A stretch of DNA of 64,000 nt from Paenibacillus lentus (GCF_003931855.1 NZ_CP034248.1:3968001-4032000), one strand, 5' to 3'; positions 52,729-61,895 are shown, counted from the stretch's first letter. Numbers and translations: made by a program. The notes: generated by a model not told the origin, from the sequence alone.

Positions 52729-52914
52729 TCAAAACAATCTCACCAAAACTACGACCACGGCAATGATTGCTATCACAATGAACAAATTACTGATTTGCCG
52801 CCATAGGCCAGGTACGCCCCTCTTATGCAGTTGCTGCTGATTGACCTCAAAATTGGCTTTTACCGCATGAGGATCTGTCTTAGTTACAAAAGGTTGTTGA
52901 TGATTTTCACTCAT
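52729..52914 (-). CDS. Small single-membrane-segment protein
   Basis: A 61-residue protein, MSENHQQPFVTKTDPHAVKA at the start, ending in a single hydrophobic helix (NLFIVIAIIAVVVVLVRLF). The polar N terminus would lie inside or outside depending on topology. ATG 52914 follows AAGGAGTGAG. It belongs to no family I recognise; similar tail-anchored peptides are frequent in Paenibacillus. Confidence 0.65.
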   Translation of the reverse strand: MSENHQQPFVTKTDPHAVKANFEVNQQQLHKRGVPGLWRQISNLFIVIAIIAVVVVLVRLF

Positions 52915-52984
52915 TGCCCTCACTCCTTAATATAAATTTTGGGAATATTATACCATGTTATCCAATCAACAGATTTTCCTTCAG

Positions 52985-53030
52985 AAACACCAACATCCGC
53001 CAGACTATGCCCAGCGGATGTTGGTGTTCA
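52985..53030 (-). terminator. Long hairpin after the YjcZ-like gene
   Basis: AACACCAACATCCGC pairs with GCGGATGTTGGTGTT over 15 bp with a 13-base loop. It lies 15 bp downstream of the YjcZ-like stop codon on the minus strand. Confidence 0.75.
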
Positions 53031-53044
53031 CTGTTATATTATAG

Positions 53045-53137
53045 TTAGAAAGCACGAGATACAATAACCAAGAGGATGAACAGCACAAGTATTACCCCAG
53101 TAGAAGTCCAAAGCCCTCCATTACCAATTTCGCCCAT
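53045..53137 (-). CDS. YjcZ-like sporulation peptide
   Basis: A 30-residue peptide: MGEIGNGGLWTSTGVILVLF, then ILLVIVSRAF. The Gly-rich N terminus followed by one hydrophobic helix (ILVLFILLVIV) is the YjcZ family pattern found in spore formers. AAGGAGGT precedes the ATG. Confidence 0.7.
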   Translation of the reverse strand: MGEIGNGGLWTSTGVILVLFILLVIVSRAF

Positions 53138-53336
53138 AGGGATACCTCCTTTGCTCTTAAGTACATATTTAGCGTATTCAATTATGACTGCACGGTTTGG
53201 ACAATTGAAAAAACTGTATTTTTATCCTATTTATCTTGCCCATGGCAAAAGTCGAGCTCATGAATACCTTTCCCCTCTCAGGGAACCCTAACTTTGGTTT
53301 CTAATTTAAACAACTACCTTAGGAGGAGTTTCCAGC

Positions 53337-53813
53337 ATGCATCAAAATGTAAACCAGCAAATTCGCCAAATCGAGCAAACTATTCAGCAGCTTGAACAGC
53401 AGACCCGCCAAGCGACTACGATGTATCAGCAATTGATGGAGCAGGAGCAGCAAAACGCAATGCAGCTTGAAGAAATCGCTCAGCGTGAGCGGAAAGCTGC
53501 CCAACAAATCCAATCGGCACTACAAGGACATCAAACAGCCATGCACCAATACCAACAAATTTCGCAACTTGCCAATCAAATTGAGAATATCGTCAGCTCA
53601 AATGTCTCCCATTTCAGCAATCCTTCCAGCTATGCCCCATCTGGAATCGGACAGCGCTCTATAGGACAAAGCTATGGGCAACCTAGTTTTGGACAACAAG
53701 GCCTCGGGCAACAAAACTACGGGCAACCTAGTAATTTTGGTCAAAGCAGCTTCAATTCTTCTCAATCCAGCTCTTCTCCGGGACAAGGCATGCAATTACG
53801 CGGTTATCAATAA
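53337..53813 (+). CDS. Glutamine-rich coiled-coil protein with a Gly-Gln repeat tail
   Basis: A 158-residue protein. Residues 1-90 form a Gln-rich coiled coil (QQIRQIEQTIQQLEQQTRQA, LEEIAQRERKAAQQIQSAL). Residues about 100-158 are low complexity with repeated F/Y-G-Q units (GQSYGQPSFGQQGLGQQNYG). AGGAGGAG precedes the ATG. There is no signal peptide. I cannot assign a function; similar proteins occur in Paenibacillus and may be spore or surface linked. Confidence 0.7.
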   Translation: MHQNVNQQIRQIEQTIQQLEQQTRQATTMYQQLMEQEQQNAMQLEEIAQRERKAAQQIQSALQGHQTAMHQYQQISQLANQIENIVSSNVSHFSNPSSYAPSGIGQRSIGQSYGQPSFGQQGLGQQNYGQPSNFGQSSFNSSQSSSSPGQGMQLRGYQ

Positions 53814-53817
53814 TCTT

Positions 53818-53858
53818 ATAAAAAGGCAGAACAAGATTTTCTTGATCTGCCTTTTTGT
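53818..53858. terminator. Terminator after the Gln-rich gene
   Basis: AAAAAGGCAGA and TCTGCCTTTTT pair, with an inner CAAGA/TCTTG stem, and T/A runs lie on both sides. Confidence 0.85.
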
Positions 53859-53942
53859 ATGTTTACACGTGACTACATATGTGAGCACAACCTTCCTTCT
53901 GCGTGGTATAATTGGAAAATAATATGACCGACGGAGGAGAAC

Positions 53943-54614
53943 ATGAAATTTTTAATTCTCATCATTCTTTCCTGGCTCACGGGAAACATATTCATTTCCT
54001 TGCTTATTTTCCTAGCAATCCTGTACTTTCTGGACAGACGATTCATCGGCATTTTCCCTAGTCTAACCAAGCCCTTTCGCAGATCACGCCAGATCGCCCG
54101 CCTGCGGCAGCAGCTAGCCCTTAACTCTTTTGACGTCTCATCCAAAAGAGAGCTGGCAAGGCTGCTGCTTGACCGCAAAAAGTTTAAGGAAGCTCACAAT
54201 CTGCTCCAAGAGGTTAAGTCTTCCTCCGACACTTCAGCAGAGTATTGGAGCGATCTGGGAGAAGCCCTGCTAGGGATGGGACAGTTGGAAGAAGGCGAGC
54301 AGCACATCCTTCATGCACTGAAGATCAATGAACGCGTTAAATACGGCCAGCCCTATTTAAGCTTAGCCATTGCATACCGCGAGAAGAACCCCGAAAAGGC
54401 GCTGCATTATACCGAGCTATTTGGCGAGCATTACTCATCCTCCAGCGAAGCGTATTATCTGATCGGCAGCCTGTACCAATCCTTGAACCGGAAAGAAGAG
54501 GCCAAGCGAGCCTGGGACGAATCGATCGCGATTTATCGCACTCTCCCCAAATACAAGAAGCGAGATGAGCGGAAATGGGCATGGAAAAGTAATTTCAAAA
54601 AACTCATTCAATAG
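53943..54614 (+). CDS. Membrane-anchored tetratricopeptide-repeat protein
   Basis: A 223-residue protein. The first about 35 residues are hydrophobic (FLILIILSWLTGNIFISLLI), then several TPR units follow. Examples are SSKRELARLLLDRKKFKEAH, AEYWSDLGEALLGMGQLEEG and EAYYLIGSLYQSLNRKEEAK. It is probably a scaffold at the inner membrane. GGAGGAG precedes the ATG. Terminators flank it on both sides, so it is a single-gene unit. Confidence 0.8.
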   Translation: MKFLILIILSWLTGNIFISLLIFLAILYFLDRRFIGIFPSLTKPFRRSRQIARLRQQLALNSFDVSSKRELARLLLDRKKFKEAHNLLQEVKSSSDTSAEYWSDLGEALLGMGQLEEGEQHILHALKINERVKYGQPYLSLAIAYREKNPEKALHYTELFGEHYSSSSEAYYLIGSLYQSLNRKEEAKRAWDESIAIYRTLPKYKKRDERKWAWKSNFKKLIQ

Positions 54615-54616
54615 CT

Positions 54617-54654
54617 AAATAAGCTTCCAGCTAACAAGGGCTGGCAGCTTATTT
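54617..54654 (+). terminator. Terminator after the TPR gene
   Basis: AAATAAGCT/AGCTTATTT with inner CCAGC/GCTGG and a T-rich exit. Confidence 0.8.
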
Positions 54655-54718
54655 GTCTTTTCCAAATTACAATTTCTTCAATATAGCTAACATTAATAGC
54701 AGCACGATGCCGGCAACC

Positions 54719-54759
54719 AAAAAAAAGCATACACGAAACAATGTCCATGTATGCTTTCT
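54719..54759 (-). terminator. Terminator after the GNAT gene
   Basis: On the minus strand AGCATACA pairs with TGTATGCT and eight T follow. It begins just past the acetyltransferase stop codon. Confidence 0.85.
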
Positions 54760-54763
54760 GCGC

Positions 54764-55198
54764 TTATTCCTCTTCGCGTTCATCCGTCTCATAGACGCAG
54801 CGAAAATACTCCGGCCCGCCTGGAAATTTCGTAAACCCAGTTACCTGAAAACCAATGCTGCGGAAAAAATCAGCACTCTCCTCATCCGTTTCCACTATTA
54901 AGAGATCCGGATTCTCCTGCACTAAGGCATCAAGAAGGATTCCTCTTCCATAGCCCATCCCGCGATCCTCTGGATGAACAGCAAGGTGCTGCAGCTCCAT
55001 CGATTTTCCATCTACATTGCGGTAACCGATAATTCCGATATACTGTCCTTCTTCCTGATAGGCATATAGCTTGCAATCAGTCTCCGTTGCGTAATGCTGC
55101 ACCGTCCGGGCAAGTTCCTCATCATCGCCATGCACCGCATATTCAAGCAGCTCCCGAATTTCTTCGTTCCCCACTTGCGATTTAACATCTATAAGCAT
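54764..55198 (-). CDS. GNAT-family N-acetyltransferase
   Basis: A 144-residue acetyltransferase. The acetyl-CoA pyrophosphate loop is AVHPEDRGMGYGRGILLDAL (Q/RxxGxG/A form). The preceding strand is MELQHLAV and the C-terminal part has ESADFFRSIGFQVTGF. The substrate is unknown. AAGGAAG precedes the ATG. It lies 16 bp downstream of rpiA and is probably co-transcribed. Confidence 0.88.
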   Translation of the reverse strand: MLIDVKSQVGNEEIRELLEYAVHGDDEELARTVQHYATETDCKLYAYQEEGQYIGIIGYRNVDGKSMELQHLAVHPEDRGMGYGRGILLDALVQENPDLLIVETDEESADFFRSIGFQVTGFTKFPGGPEYFRCVYETDEREEE

Positions 55199-55214
55199 TT
55201 AAAGAACTTCCTTC

Positions 55215-55886
55215 CTACTTCGCAATAACTTCCGTACGTCCATCCTCGTAACCGACAATGACCGTGTGAGCGATACCTACAAACAAACCATGTTCAACTA
55301 CACCGGTCGTCGCCTTAAGTTCGTCGCTTAGCCCTTTCGGAATATCAATTTTTCCAAATGAAGCATCGGCAATATAGTTGCCATTATCAGTGACATACAG
55401 CTCATTGCCGTTCATGCGCATTTCTATGGGTACGTTGTAGCGCGTCTCGAGTAGCCGCAAGGTCCATTCATAGCAAAATGGCACGATTTCGATCGGCAGC
55501 TTGAATTGTCCTAAATGAGCCACTTTCTTGTTGCTGTCGGCAATGACGACGAAGCGATCGCTTTGCACTGCAACCAGCTTCTCTCGAAGTAAAGCGCCGC
55601 CACCACCCTTAATTAAAGAGAGATCCGGATCCACTTCATCCGCACCGTCAATCGCAATATCAAGCCGATCCACCTCGGCCGCAGGGACAAGTGGAATATT
55701 ATATTTTGCAGCAAGCTCTTCCGAAGCCTTCGATGTCGCAATTGCCCGAATGCGAAGTCCAGAAGCTACCATTTCACCGATTTTCTCGATAGCGTAATAA
55801 GCTGTTGACCCTGTTCCGAGGCCGACCGTCATTCCTTCCTTTACCAATTCCGCTGCACGGTAGCCCGCCGCTTGCTTTGCATTCAT
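55215..55886 (-). CDS. rpiA: Ribose-5-phosphate isomerase A
   Basis: It interconverts ribose- and ribulose-5-phosphate in the pentose phosphate pathway. Conserved segments are GLGTGSTAYYAIEKIGE (phosphate loop), DIAIDGADEVDP (catalytic Asp residues) and KGGGGALLREKLVA (catalytic Glu and Lys). The 223-residue length is normal. AGGAGGGG precedes the ATG. Confidence 0.96.
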   Translation of the reverse strand: MNAKQAAGYRAAELVKEGMTVGLGTGSTAYYAIEKIGEMVASGLRIRAIATSKASEELAAKYNIPLVPAAEVDRLDIAIDGADEVDPDLSLIKGGGGALLREKLVAVQSDRFVVIADSNKKVAHLGQFKLPIEIVPFCYEWTLRLLETRYNVPIEMRMNGNELYVTDNGNYIADASFGKIDIPKGLSDELKATTGVVEHGLFVGIAHTVIVGYEDGRTEVIAK

Positions 55887-55969
55887 GGTTACCCCTCCTG
55901 GTTGCTTGTCTATTATGTAAAGCCTGTTTTGATAAGAATCACGCTTACATCATACCAAAATATACAGTA

Positions 55970-56003
55970 AAAAAGAACAGCAAGTCCTTTACGGACTTGC
56001 TGA
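55970..56003 (-). terminator. Terminator after the DsbA-like gene
   Basis: On the minus strand CAGCAAGTCC, loop GTAAA and GGACTTGCTG, then TTCTTTTTT. Confidence 0.9.
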
Positions 56004-56009
56004 TCCAGG

Positions 56010-56699
56010 CTATGGATTCTCAATACCCTCAATCGCCGCTTGAATACCGGCAAATGAAGCATCTTCGACCTCTATTCCATTAACGAACACCGTCGGCGTT
56101 CCTCGGACTTGGTAATGCTCCACGATCATAAGATCCTTTTTTACATTGGCACTATAAGTCTGGTTGTCCAATTCACGCTCAAACTTCTCTATATCCGCTT
56201 CCGGGATATGGGTGCGCACTAAATCAAGAATAAAGGCTTTCGTTGCCCAGGTGTCATCCTTTTTCCCCTGAAATTCGCTCATTTTATGATGATAAGTCCA
56301 AAAATACTCCTGGTTTTGCTGATACAGCGTCTCCCCCGCTAACGCCGCCAAGTTGGAGTCCGGTGCAAGAAAAGGATAGTCCACATAATAAAACACAGCC
56401 TTGCCTGTATCCAAATATTCCCGCTTCAGCTCGGGAAGTACTTCCTCATTCCACCTTTTGCAGGCCGGACACTTGTAATCAGAAAATTCAACAATAGTGA
56501 TCGGAGCATCCTTGTTACCGATATAAGGCTGCTCCGCCTCGTTAAATCCTTCCAAGTCCAACTGAACCGTGACCTGATCAAAATCGGGAAATTCCGCTTC
56601 CGCTGTTTTGCCAGGCATGCTGCAAGCTACAACTCCTAGCGCAAGCAATGCAGTCACTGCCAACGTTACAAGGCCGAGCTTCTGATTATGCTTTTTCAC
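56010..56699 (-). CDS. DsbA/BdbD-like thioredoxin-fold lipoprotein
   Basis: A 229-residue extracytoplasmic disulfide oxidoreductase. The signal peptide MKKHNQKLGLVTLAVTALLA ends in the lipobox VVAC, so the protein is lipid-anchored. The active site is SDYKCPACKRWNEEV (CPAC) and the cis-proline loop is VRGTPTVFVNGIEV. The thioredoxin domain carries the DsbA helical insert. I start it at GTG 56699, 7 bases after GGGAGG; the longer upstream frame would hide the signal peptide. Confidence 0.88.
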   Translation of the reverse strand: MKKHNQKLGLVTLAVTALLALGVVACSMPGKTAEAEFPDFDQVTVQLDLEGFNEAEQPYIGNKDAPITIVEFSDYKCPACKRWNEEVLPELKREYLDTGKAVFYYVDYPFLAPDSNLAALAGETLYQQNQEYFWTYHHKMSEFQGKKDDTWATKAFILDLVRTHIPEADIEKFERELDNQTYSANVKKDLMIVEHYQVRGTPTVFVNGIEVEDASFAGIQAAIEGIENP

Positions 56700-56826
56700 T
56701 TCTGTTCCTCCCATCAACATCAATTTTATACTTGATTCCTTGATTATAAAGGGCGGAACTAGAAAAAAATAGGACAAATATAACACAAATGCCATCTAAT
56801 CTGTTTTTTTGTGAAATTTAGACAAT

Positions 56827-58074
56827 TTAAGATTCATGAGCTGGACGCACGGTCTTTTTGACTCTTCCCTTGCCTTGATCCGATTCTGGTTTGACCATGA
56901 TTAACAGTAGAATAACGGCGGCGAGCGACACACCGGCGATTACAAAAAACAACGTCATATGCCCTGCTTTAATCAGTAACGATACGACCGGGGGGCCTAA
57001 CGACACGCCGATAAATCGCATACTTCCATAAATAGAGGTGATTGTTCCACGCAAAGATTTCTCAATGCCTTCGGTAATCAAAGCATCCGAACTAGGCAGA
57101 ACGATACCAATCCCCGCGCCGCATACGATCAAGCAAGCAATAACAAAATATATGTTGTTAAAAAAGCCAATGCCAAAAAGAGCTCCCGTGGACATGACTA
57201 AACCAACAACCCCGCACCATTTCATCAGTTTTTTGTTATTGCCGATTTTTTTACCCGTAAAATAAGCAGCAAGACATAGAGCAGCGAGTGGAATAGCCAG
57301 GACCAACCCCTTCAACACGCCGTCAAGACCATGCTTGCTCTCCAATTGTTCAGATAAATAGAAAAGTACGCCAAACAATAGAAACATGCAAATACAACCG
57401 ATTGCAAAAATAGCGTATAGCCAGCGGCCCTTTTCTTGAAACACTTTTTTCACCGAACTCCAAAATTCCCCAAACGGCTTCGCCTTTTCCTTTCGCTTCG
57501 GCTCCTTCACCATAAATATGACGAGCAGCAACGAAATAAGACACAAAACGGGAATTGCCAGAAAAGGCACATACCAGAGCCATGCGCCAAGAAGAGCACC
57601 CAAGATCGGACTTAGCACTTTACCAAATGTGTTGGATGTTTCGATGATTCCCAGGCTATGACTGACTTCCTCATCATCGTCGAACATGTCGCCGACAAGC
57701 GGAAGGACGATGGGGAATGCTCCGGCAGCTCCGATTCCCTGCAGCAGGCGCCCAGACAGTATGATCCAATATACCGCCGCCCCCTCTGCAAACCAGCTTG
57801 CCGCCCCGGAAACCGCCCCACCGACACCAGCTATGATCAAGCTCGGGATAATGATCATTTTCCTGCCGAACTTGTCCGATAAATAACCAGCAATCGGTAT
57901 AAGCAGGATGGCGACCACCGCGTAGACCGTGATAAGCATGCTGACCTGGAGGGACGTAACATGCAGCTCACGTGAAATTTGGGGTAATATCGGAATGAGC
58001 ATTGAATTCCCAAGTGTCATAATTAATGGTATGGAAGCAAGAGCGAATAAATCCCCTTTTTTGTCATCCATCAT
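56827..58074 (-). CDS. MFS drug-type efflux transporter
   Basis: A 415-residue twelve-segment major facilitator. Motif A GYLSDKFGRKMIIIPSL (about 65-81) and the antiporter motif in PILGALLGAWLWYV are visible, as is the opening PLIMTLGNSMLIPILPQISR of the DHA1 group. It probably exports small hydrophobic compounds; the substrate cannot be read. ATG 58074 follows AAAGGTGG. A palindrome ACACTAGTGT lies about 35 bp upstream (58108-58117) and could bind a repressor. Confidence 0.87.
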   Translation of the reverse strand: MMDDKKGDLFALASIPLIMTLGNSMLIPILPQISRELHVTSLQVSMLITVYAVVAILLIPIAGYLSDKFGRKMIIIPSLIIAGVGGAVSGAASWFAEGAAVYWIILSGRLLQGIGAAGAFPIVLPLVGDMFDDDEEVSHSLGIIETSNTFGKVLSPILGALLGAWLWYVPFLAIPVLCLISLLLVIFMVKEPKRKEKAKPFGEFWSSVKKVFQEKGRWLYAIFAIGCICMFLLFGVLFYLSEQLESKHGLDGVLKGLVLAIPLAALCLAAYFTGKKIGNNKKLMKWCGVVGLVMSTGALFGIGFFNNIYFVIACLIVCGAGIGIVLPSSDALITEGIEKSLRGTITSIYGSMRFIGVSLGPPVVSLLIKAGHMTLFFVIAGVSLAAVILLLIMVKPESDQGKGRVKKTVRPAHES

Positions 58075-58149
58075 TCGGCCACCTTTCACCACAGCATCTA
58101 TTACACTAGTGTGGTTGAAAAGTGAAAATATACTCCGCTATTTCCTGTC

Positions 58150-60492
58150 TTAAGATCGGGTATAGGTGTGTGGCTCACTCTCGTTCACAAAACGGCTTGG
58201 TTCCCCAATCGTGTAAATATGCAGCAGATGCATCGCTCTCGTACATGCCGTATAGAATAATTTGCGTTCTGCCTCTCTCGTATAGTTATCATTTGAGCCA
58301 TCGTAGATAAGGACAGCGTCGAACTCCACACCCTTCGCCAGGTAGGCTGGAATGATATGAATCCCCTTCTCGAAGGACATCGTGGTTTTCTTAATCAGCT
58401 TGACAGGCAAGTCATTCGTTAGCATCCCATATACCTGCTCACTCTGCTCGGCCGTCTTGCAAATAACCGCAATCGTCTCATACCCGGCTGTCCGTAAAGC
58501 GGACAGATCCCGCTTAATTTCAGAGTGCAATGTCTCCCGATCCGCGAATACTCTAACAAGCGGCTTCTCGCCTTCACGATTAAAAGGGATTATATCTTCT
58601 CCTCCGGCAATCATCCCTTTCGTAAATTCAACGATTTGCCGCGTCGAACGGTAGCTCTGCTTCAATACAATAAGCTCGCTTTCCTCTGTTCCATATAAGT
58701 CAGTCAGGGTCGCAGACTGCTGTAACACGGAGGCATGGGCATAAATCGCTTGGTTCAAATCGCCGAGCGCCGTCATTCGCGCACGCGGAAACAGCCGCTT
58801 AAGGAAGAACAATTGAAACGGCGAATAATCCTGAGCTTCATCAATGATCACATGGCGAATATCTGTATTCGAACGGAAGCCCAGCACCAGCTCCTTTAGA
58901 TATAGAAACGGGGTGGCGTCTTCATAAAACATTTCGCCTGCCCGAATTTTTTCCACAGTCTGCCGGCCGATGGCGCTCCAATCCTCAGGAAGCGCTTCAA
59001 ACCCTAGTTCAGCTGCCATGTTGACGTCACTAAATAGCTGTGTATACAGCTTAGTGATATCGACGAAGCGTAAAGCCTTTACCCAACGGCGCAAAGGTTT
59101 CAATCGATCGCTCACAACCATGCGGCCGAGAATTTCCTTCTCATCCTCATAATCGTTGAACGAAGCCCCAGCTCCCCGTTGTTTACGGCGCATGCGCTGG
59201 TATGCCCGCTGATAATCCTCCGCATCGAGAAGCTGGATCTGCTCCTCGACCCACGGTGCGTCCAACTCGCTTTTTCCAAAAGCAGAAATTTCCTTCAGCA
59301 GCCAATCCTTTAACAATTCGCAACGGTTCGCCAAGGTAATAGCGGAATCATAACTATAAAATTGGCGAGAGATTTCCTCGGCGTCCACCACGGTCTTGCC
59401 TTGAAAACGAATCGGACGAAACTTCATGCCCTTCTTTTCCAACCAACGCTTATATCGATTTACCGCCTCAAGATATAAAGGGGAAGATTTATAACGAATT
59501 CCGCTAATGCGATGGGCGTAATCCTCATCCTCCGTACCCGTTAGAACATATTCGATTTGCACGAATGGATCCTCAAGCTGGAATTCTCGGCCTAAACGAT
59601 GCTCCAAATATTCTTGAAACGTCGTCTGTTGCATATTCTCCTCGCCAAGCTCCGGGAGTACGGTAGAGACATAGCTATTGAACATCGGATTGGGCGAGAA
59701 CAAAATCATCTGATCCGCGTTCAAATGCTCACGATGCTTATATAGCAAATAAGCAACTCGCTGAAGTGCTGCCGAAGTCTTCCCACTCCCCGCCGCGCCT
59801 TGAACAATCAGCATCCGGCTGTGATCGTTGCGTATAATTCGGTTCTGTTCCTTTTGGATCGTAGCCACAATGCTCTTCATTTGCGCATCCGAGCTTCGGC
59901 TGAGCACCTGCTGGAGCATCTCATCGCCGATCGTAACTCCCGTATCGAACATCAGCTTAATAATGCGCCCATGAATAACGAACTGGCGTTTAAGCGACAT
60001 CGTTCCCTCAATCATCCCCGAAGGTGTCATATAAGAGGCTGGACCAGGTACACCGTCATAATACAAATTGGAGATCGGTGCGCGCCAATCATATACAAGG
60101 AACTCCTCATCTCCTTCTGCCAGCAAGGAGGCGATTCCCAAATAAATCGATTCCTTCTCCCCACCATCCTCGGCGAAATCGATGCGACCGAAATACGGAG
60201 ATTGCTGGAGCCGTTTCATTTTCCCTAAAGCTACAGAAGCATGCCGATGACTTCTCTCCCGGTCATTCAGAACCTGCGATTGCTGCCGTAAGCTGGTGGA
60301 GGTTTCACCAACATCGTCGGCTTCGCTGAAGTTGACAGTGACTTCATCCCAAAAATCCCTGCGCATGCCGACAACATCCTCACGTACAACGCTTACTTCC
60401 TGTTCAAGACCACGAATACGCTTCTCAATTTGATCGGCAACAATTTCAACACGAAGCTGCTCTTCCTGCCAATCTTTATCCGTACTATTCAA
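58150..60492 (-). CDS. helD: RNA polymerase recycling ATPase HelD
   Basis: A UvrD-like motor that pulls stalled or rifampicin-bound RNA polymerase off DNA. The N-terminal coiled arm (DWQEEQLRVEIVADQIEKRI, then RRDFWDEVTVNF) precedes RHASVALGKMKRLQQSPYFG, RIDF. Walker A is VQGAAGSGKTSAALQRVAYL and Walker B VIIDEAQDYSPFQ. The conserved motif VI-like FYTACTRAMHLLHIY closes it. I start it at TTG 60492 (giving MNSTDKDWQEEQ), which has AGAGGGG upstream and matches the start of Bacillus HelD. An ATG at 60561 adds 23 residues with no ribosome site. Confidence 0.92.
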   Translation of the reverse strand: MNSTDKDWQEEQLRVEIVADQIEKRIRGLEQEVSVVREDVVGMRRDFWDEVTVNFSEADDVGETSTSLRQQSQVLNDRERSHRHASVALGKMKRLQQSPYFGRIDFAEDGGEKESIYLGIASLLAEGDEEFLVYDWRAPISNLYYDGVPGPASYMTPSGMIEGTMSLKRQFVIHGRIIKLMFDTGVTIGDEMLQQVLSRSSDAQMKSIVATIQKEQNRIIRNDHSRMLIVQGAAGSGKTSAALQRVAYLLYKHREHLNADQMILFSPNPMFNSYVSTVLPELGEENMQQTTFQEYLEHRLGREFQLEDPFVQIEYVLTGTEDEDYAHRISGIRYKSSPLYLEAVNRYKRWLEKKGMKFRPIRFQGKTVVDAEEISRQFYSYDSAITLANRCELLKDWLLKEISAFGKSELDAPWVEEQIQLLDAEDYQRAYQRMRRKQRGAGASFNDYEDEKEILGRMVVSDRLKPLRRWVKALRFVDITKLYTQLFSDVNMAAELGFEALPEDWSAIGRQTVEKIRAGEMFYEDATPFLYLKELVLGFRSNTDIRHVIIDEAQDYSPFQLFFLKRLFPRARMTALGDLNQAIYAHASVLQQSATLTDLYGTEESELIVLKQSYRSTRQIVEFTKGMIAGGEDIIPFNREGEKPLVRVFADRETLHSEIKRDLSALRTAGYETIAVICKTAEQSEQVYGMLTNDLPVKLIKKTTMSFEKGIHIIPAYLAKGVEFDAVLIYDGSNDNYTREAERKLFYTACTRAMHLLHIYTIGEPSRFVNESEPHTYTRS

Positions 60493-60554
60493 TGATGATC
60501 GCCCCTCTACATTTACTTCGACTATTTCTGCGCTGTCCCTTAGCGCCTCACCAC

Positions 60555-60583
60555 TTGACATATGTAATGATTTGTGATAATAT
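60555..60583 (+). promoter_or_regulatory. Plus-strand promoter opposite the helD leader
   Basis: TTGACA, 17 bp and TAATAT, a near-consensus promoter directed away from helD. The start would be near 60590. Confidence 0.55.
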
Positions 60584-60589
60584 TAAAAA

Positions 60590-60697
60590 AGGACTTCTCA
60601 ATACACCTTATTATATACAGTCCATTTTTCATTTTAACCATTTTTTATTACAATTTCAACAGTCCCCTGTCCGCATGGATGGAGGGACTGTTTTTTA
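60590..60697 (+). ncRNA. Candidate small RNA antisense to the helD leader
   Basis: From the plus-strand promoter to GGGACTGTTTTTT lie about 108 bases. They have a 5' GGACT/AGTCC pair, a U-rich linker and a terminator stem AACAGTCCC/GGGACTGTT. No ORF with a ribosome site is present. It overlaps the predicted helD promoter and 5' leader on the other strand, so it could act as an antisense or interference RNA. Confidence 0.4.
60631..60659 (-). promoter_or_regulatory. SigA-type promoter of helD
   Basis: On the minus strand TTGAAA, 17 bp and TAAAAT, giving a leader of about 132 bases. That leader contains GGACT...AGTCCTTTTTT, a weak terminator-like attenuator. Confidence 0.55.
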
Positions 60698-60706
60698 TAG
60701 ATCATC

Positions 60707-61741
60707 CTACTTGTCATGTAAATGCGAAGCTGGCATATCGGAATGATCAGCAAGCCGATTTAAACGCTGCAGTTGGTGACCATATTCATAAATTTTCGCC
60801 GAAACGATAGATAATCGAAGTATTCCCTCCCGCTGCCCGGCAAAACGATCTAGCATGCTTCGCTGAAACCTGTCATTTTCCCGCTCGTACCATTCCGTCT
60901 CCCGAGCATTAGGCTTCAGCTTGCCCTCAAACTTCAGCATGATATGCTCATGAAATTTGATTAGTTTCTCTAAATGCATATCAAACTCCTCATTGACTTC
61001 CTGCGGGCGAGACGCCTGAAAATAATACTGTTCAATGGCATCCAACACCTCATAACCTTTGCGGAGCGTCCGCAATATTTGCTTATATACGACCAATTGG
61101 CGGCTGTTGCTAAACTTAGGCTTTTTTAATTTTTTCTGATCTTCTTCCATCATCTTATAAGTATCTCGGATAGAATTAATCATTTCTTCCAGTTCCCGCT
61201 TCTGATTGCGGAATACACTTTCTTTCATTTCACTTGAAATTGCCGTACGAAGCAGAATGGATAATTGGTCGAACGTCTTCTTTGTCTGATTCTCATATTG
61301 AACCCTTGGTTTAGGGGGGTATACGACGATATTTATGACGAAAGCGGAGATGATCCCTACTAAAATCAACGTAAACCGGGTAAGCGCAAATTCCCACTGT
61401 CCGGATGCCTCCATGACTGCAACGACCGTAACGAGTGTCACGCCGATCGTCTCGCCCATCTTTAAGCGAATACAAATCATAATTACGAGTATGCACATTA
61501 GGCCAACCGCGATCGGTTCATTCGAGAATATTGCGCCTCCCGCCATGGCGAGTACGGCACCAAGGGTATTCGTCTGCAGTTGGTCCAGCAAGTATCTCCA
61601 TGAGCGATAGATCGACGGCTGCATCGCAAAGATAGCCGCTACTGCCGCGATTACAGGTGATGATAAATCAAACCAGAAGACTACATAAAGTGCTAGTGTT
61701 ACTGCAATTCCGGTTTTGAGCATTCTGGCTCCAAACGTCAC
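60707..61741 (-). CDS. Aromatic acid exporter (ArAE/FUSC) family membrane protein
   Basis: A 344-residue protein. The first about 140 residues carry six hydrophobic segments (AVTLALYVVFWFDLSSPVIA, AVMEASGQWEFALTRFTLIL). The rest is a cytoplasmic helical domain (QKRELEEMINSIRDTYKMME). This is the ArAE_1/DUF939 layout of Bacillus YqjA/YgaE-type proteins. It is a half-sized FUSC unit that probably dimerises. The GTG start at 61741 follows AGGAGTGA. The substrate is not known. Confidence 0.82.
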   Translation of the reverse strand: MTFGARMLKTGIAVTLALYVVFWFDLSSPVIAAVAAIFAMQPSIYRSWRYLLDQLQTNTLGAVLAMAGGAIFSNEPIAVGLMCILVIMICIRLKMGETIGVTLVTVVAVMEASGQWEFALTRFTLILVGIISAFVINIVVYPPKPRVQYENQTKKTFDQLSILLRTAISSEMKESVFRNQKRELEEMINSIRDTYKMMEEDQKKLKKPKFSNSRQLVVYKQILRTLRKGYEVLDAIEQYYFQASRPQEVNEEFDMHLEKLIKFHEHIMLKFEGKLKPNARETEWYERENDRFQRSMLDRFAGQREGILRLSIVSAKIYEYGHQLQRLNRLADHSDMPASHLHDK

Positions 61742-61895
61742 AAATATTCACTCCTGTTCCCCATGTCTATCCTTACCTCTTTTTTACCCAAATACCGGGC
61801 TAATTTAATTTTTAGTTCATTTTAGATAACCTTTGTCTTTTTGGTCAAAACTATAAGAGAGAAACATCCAATCATTCTAAACGATGAGGTGAAAA

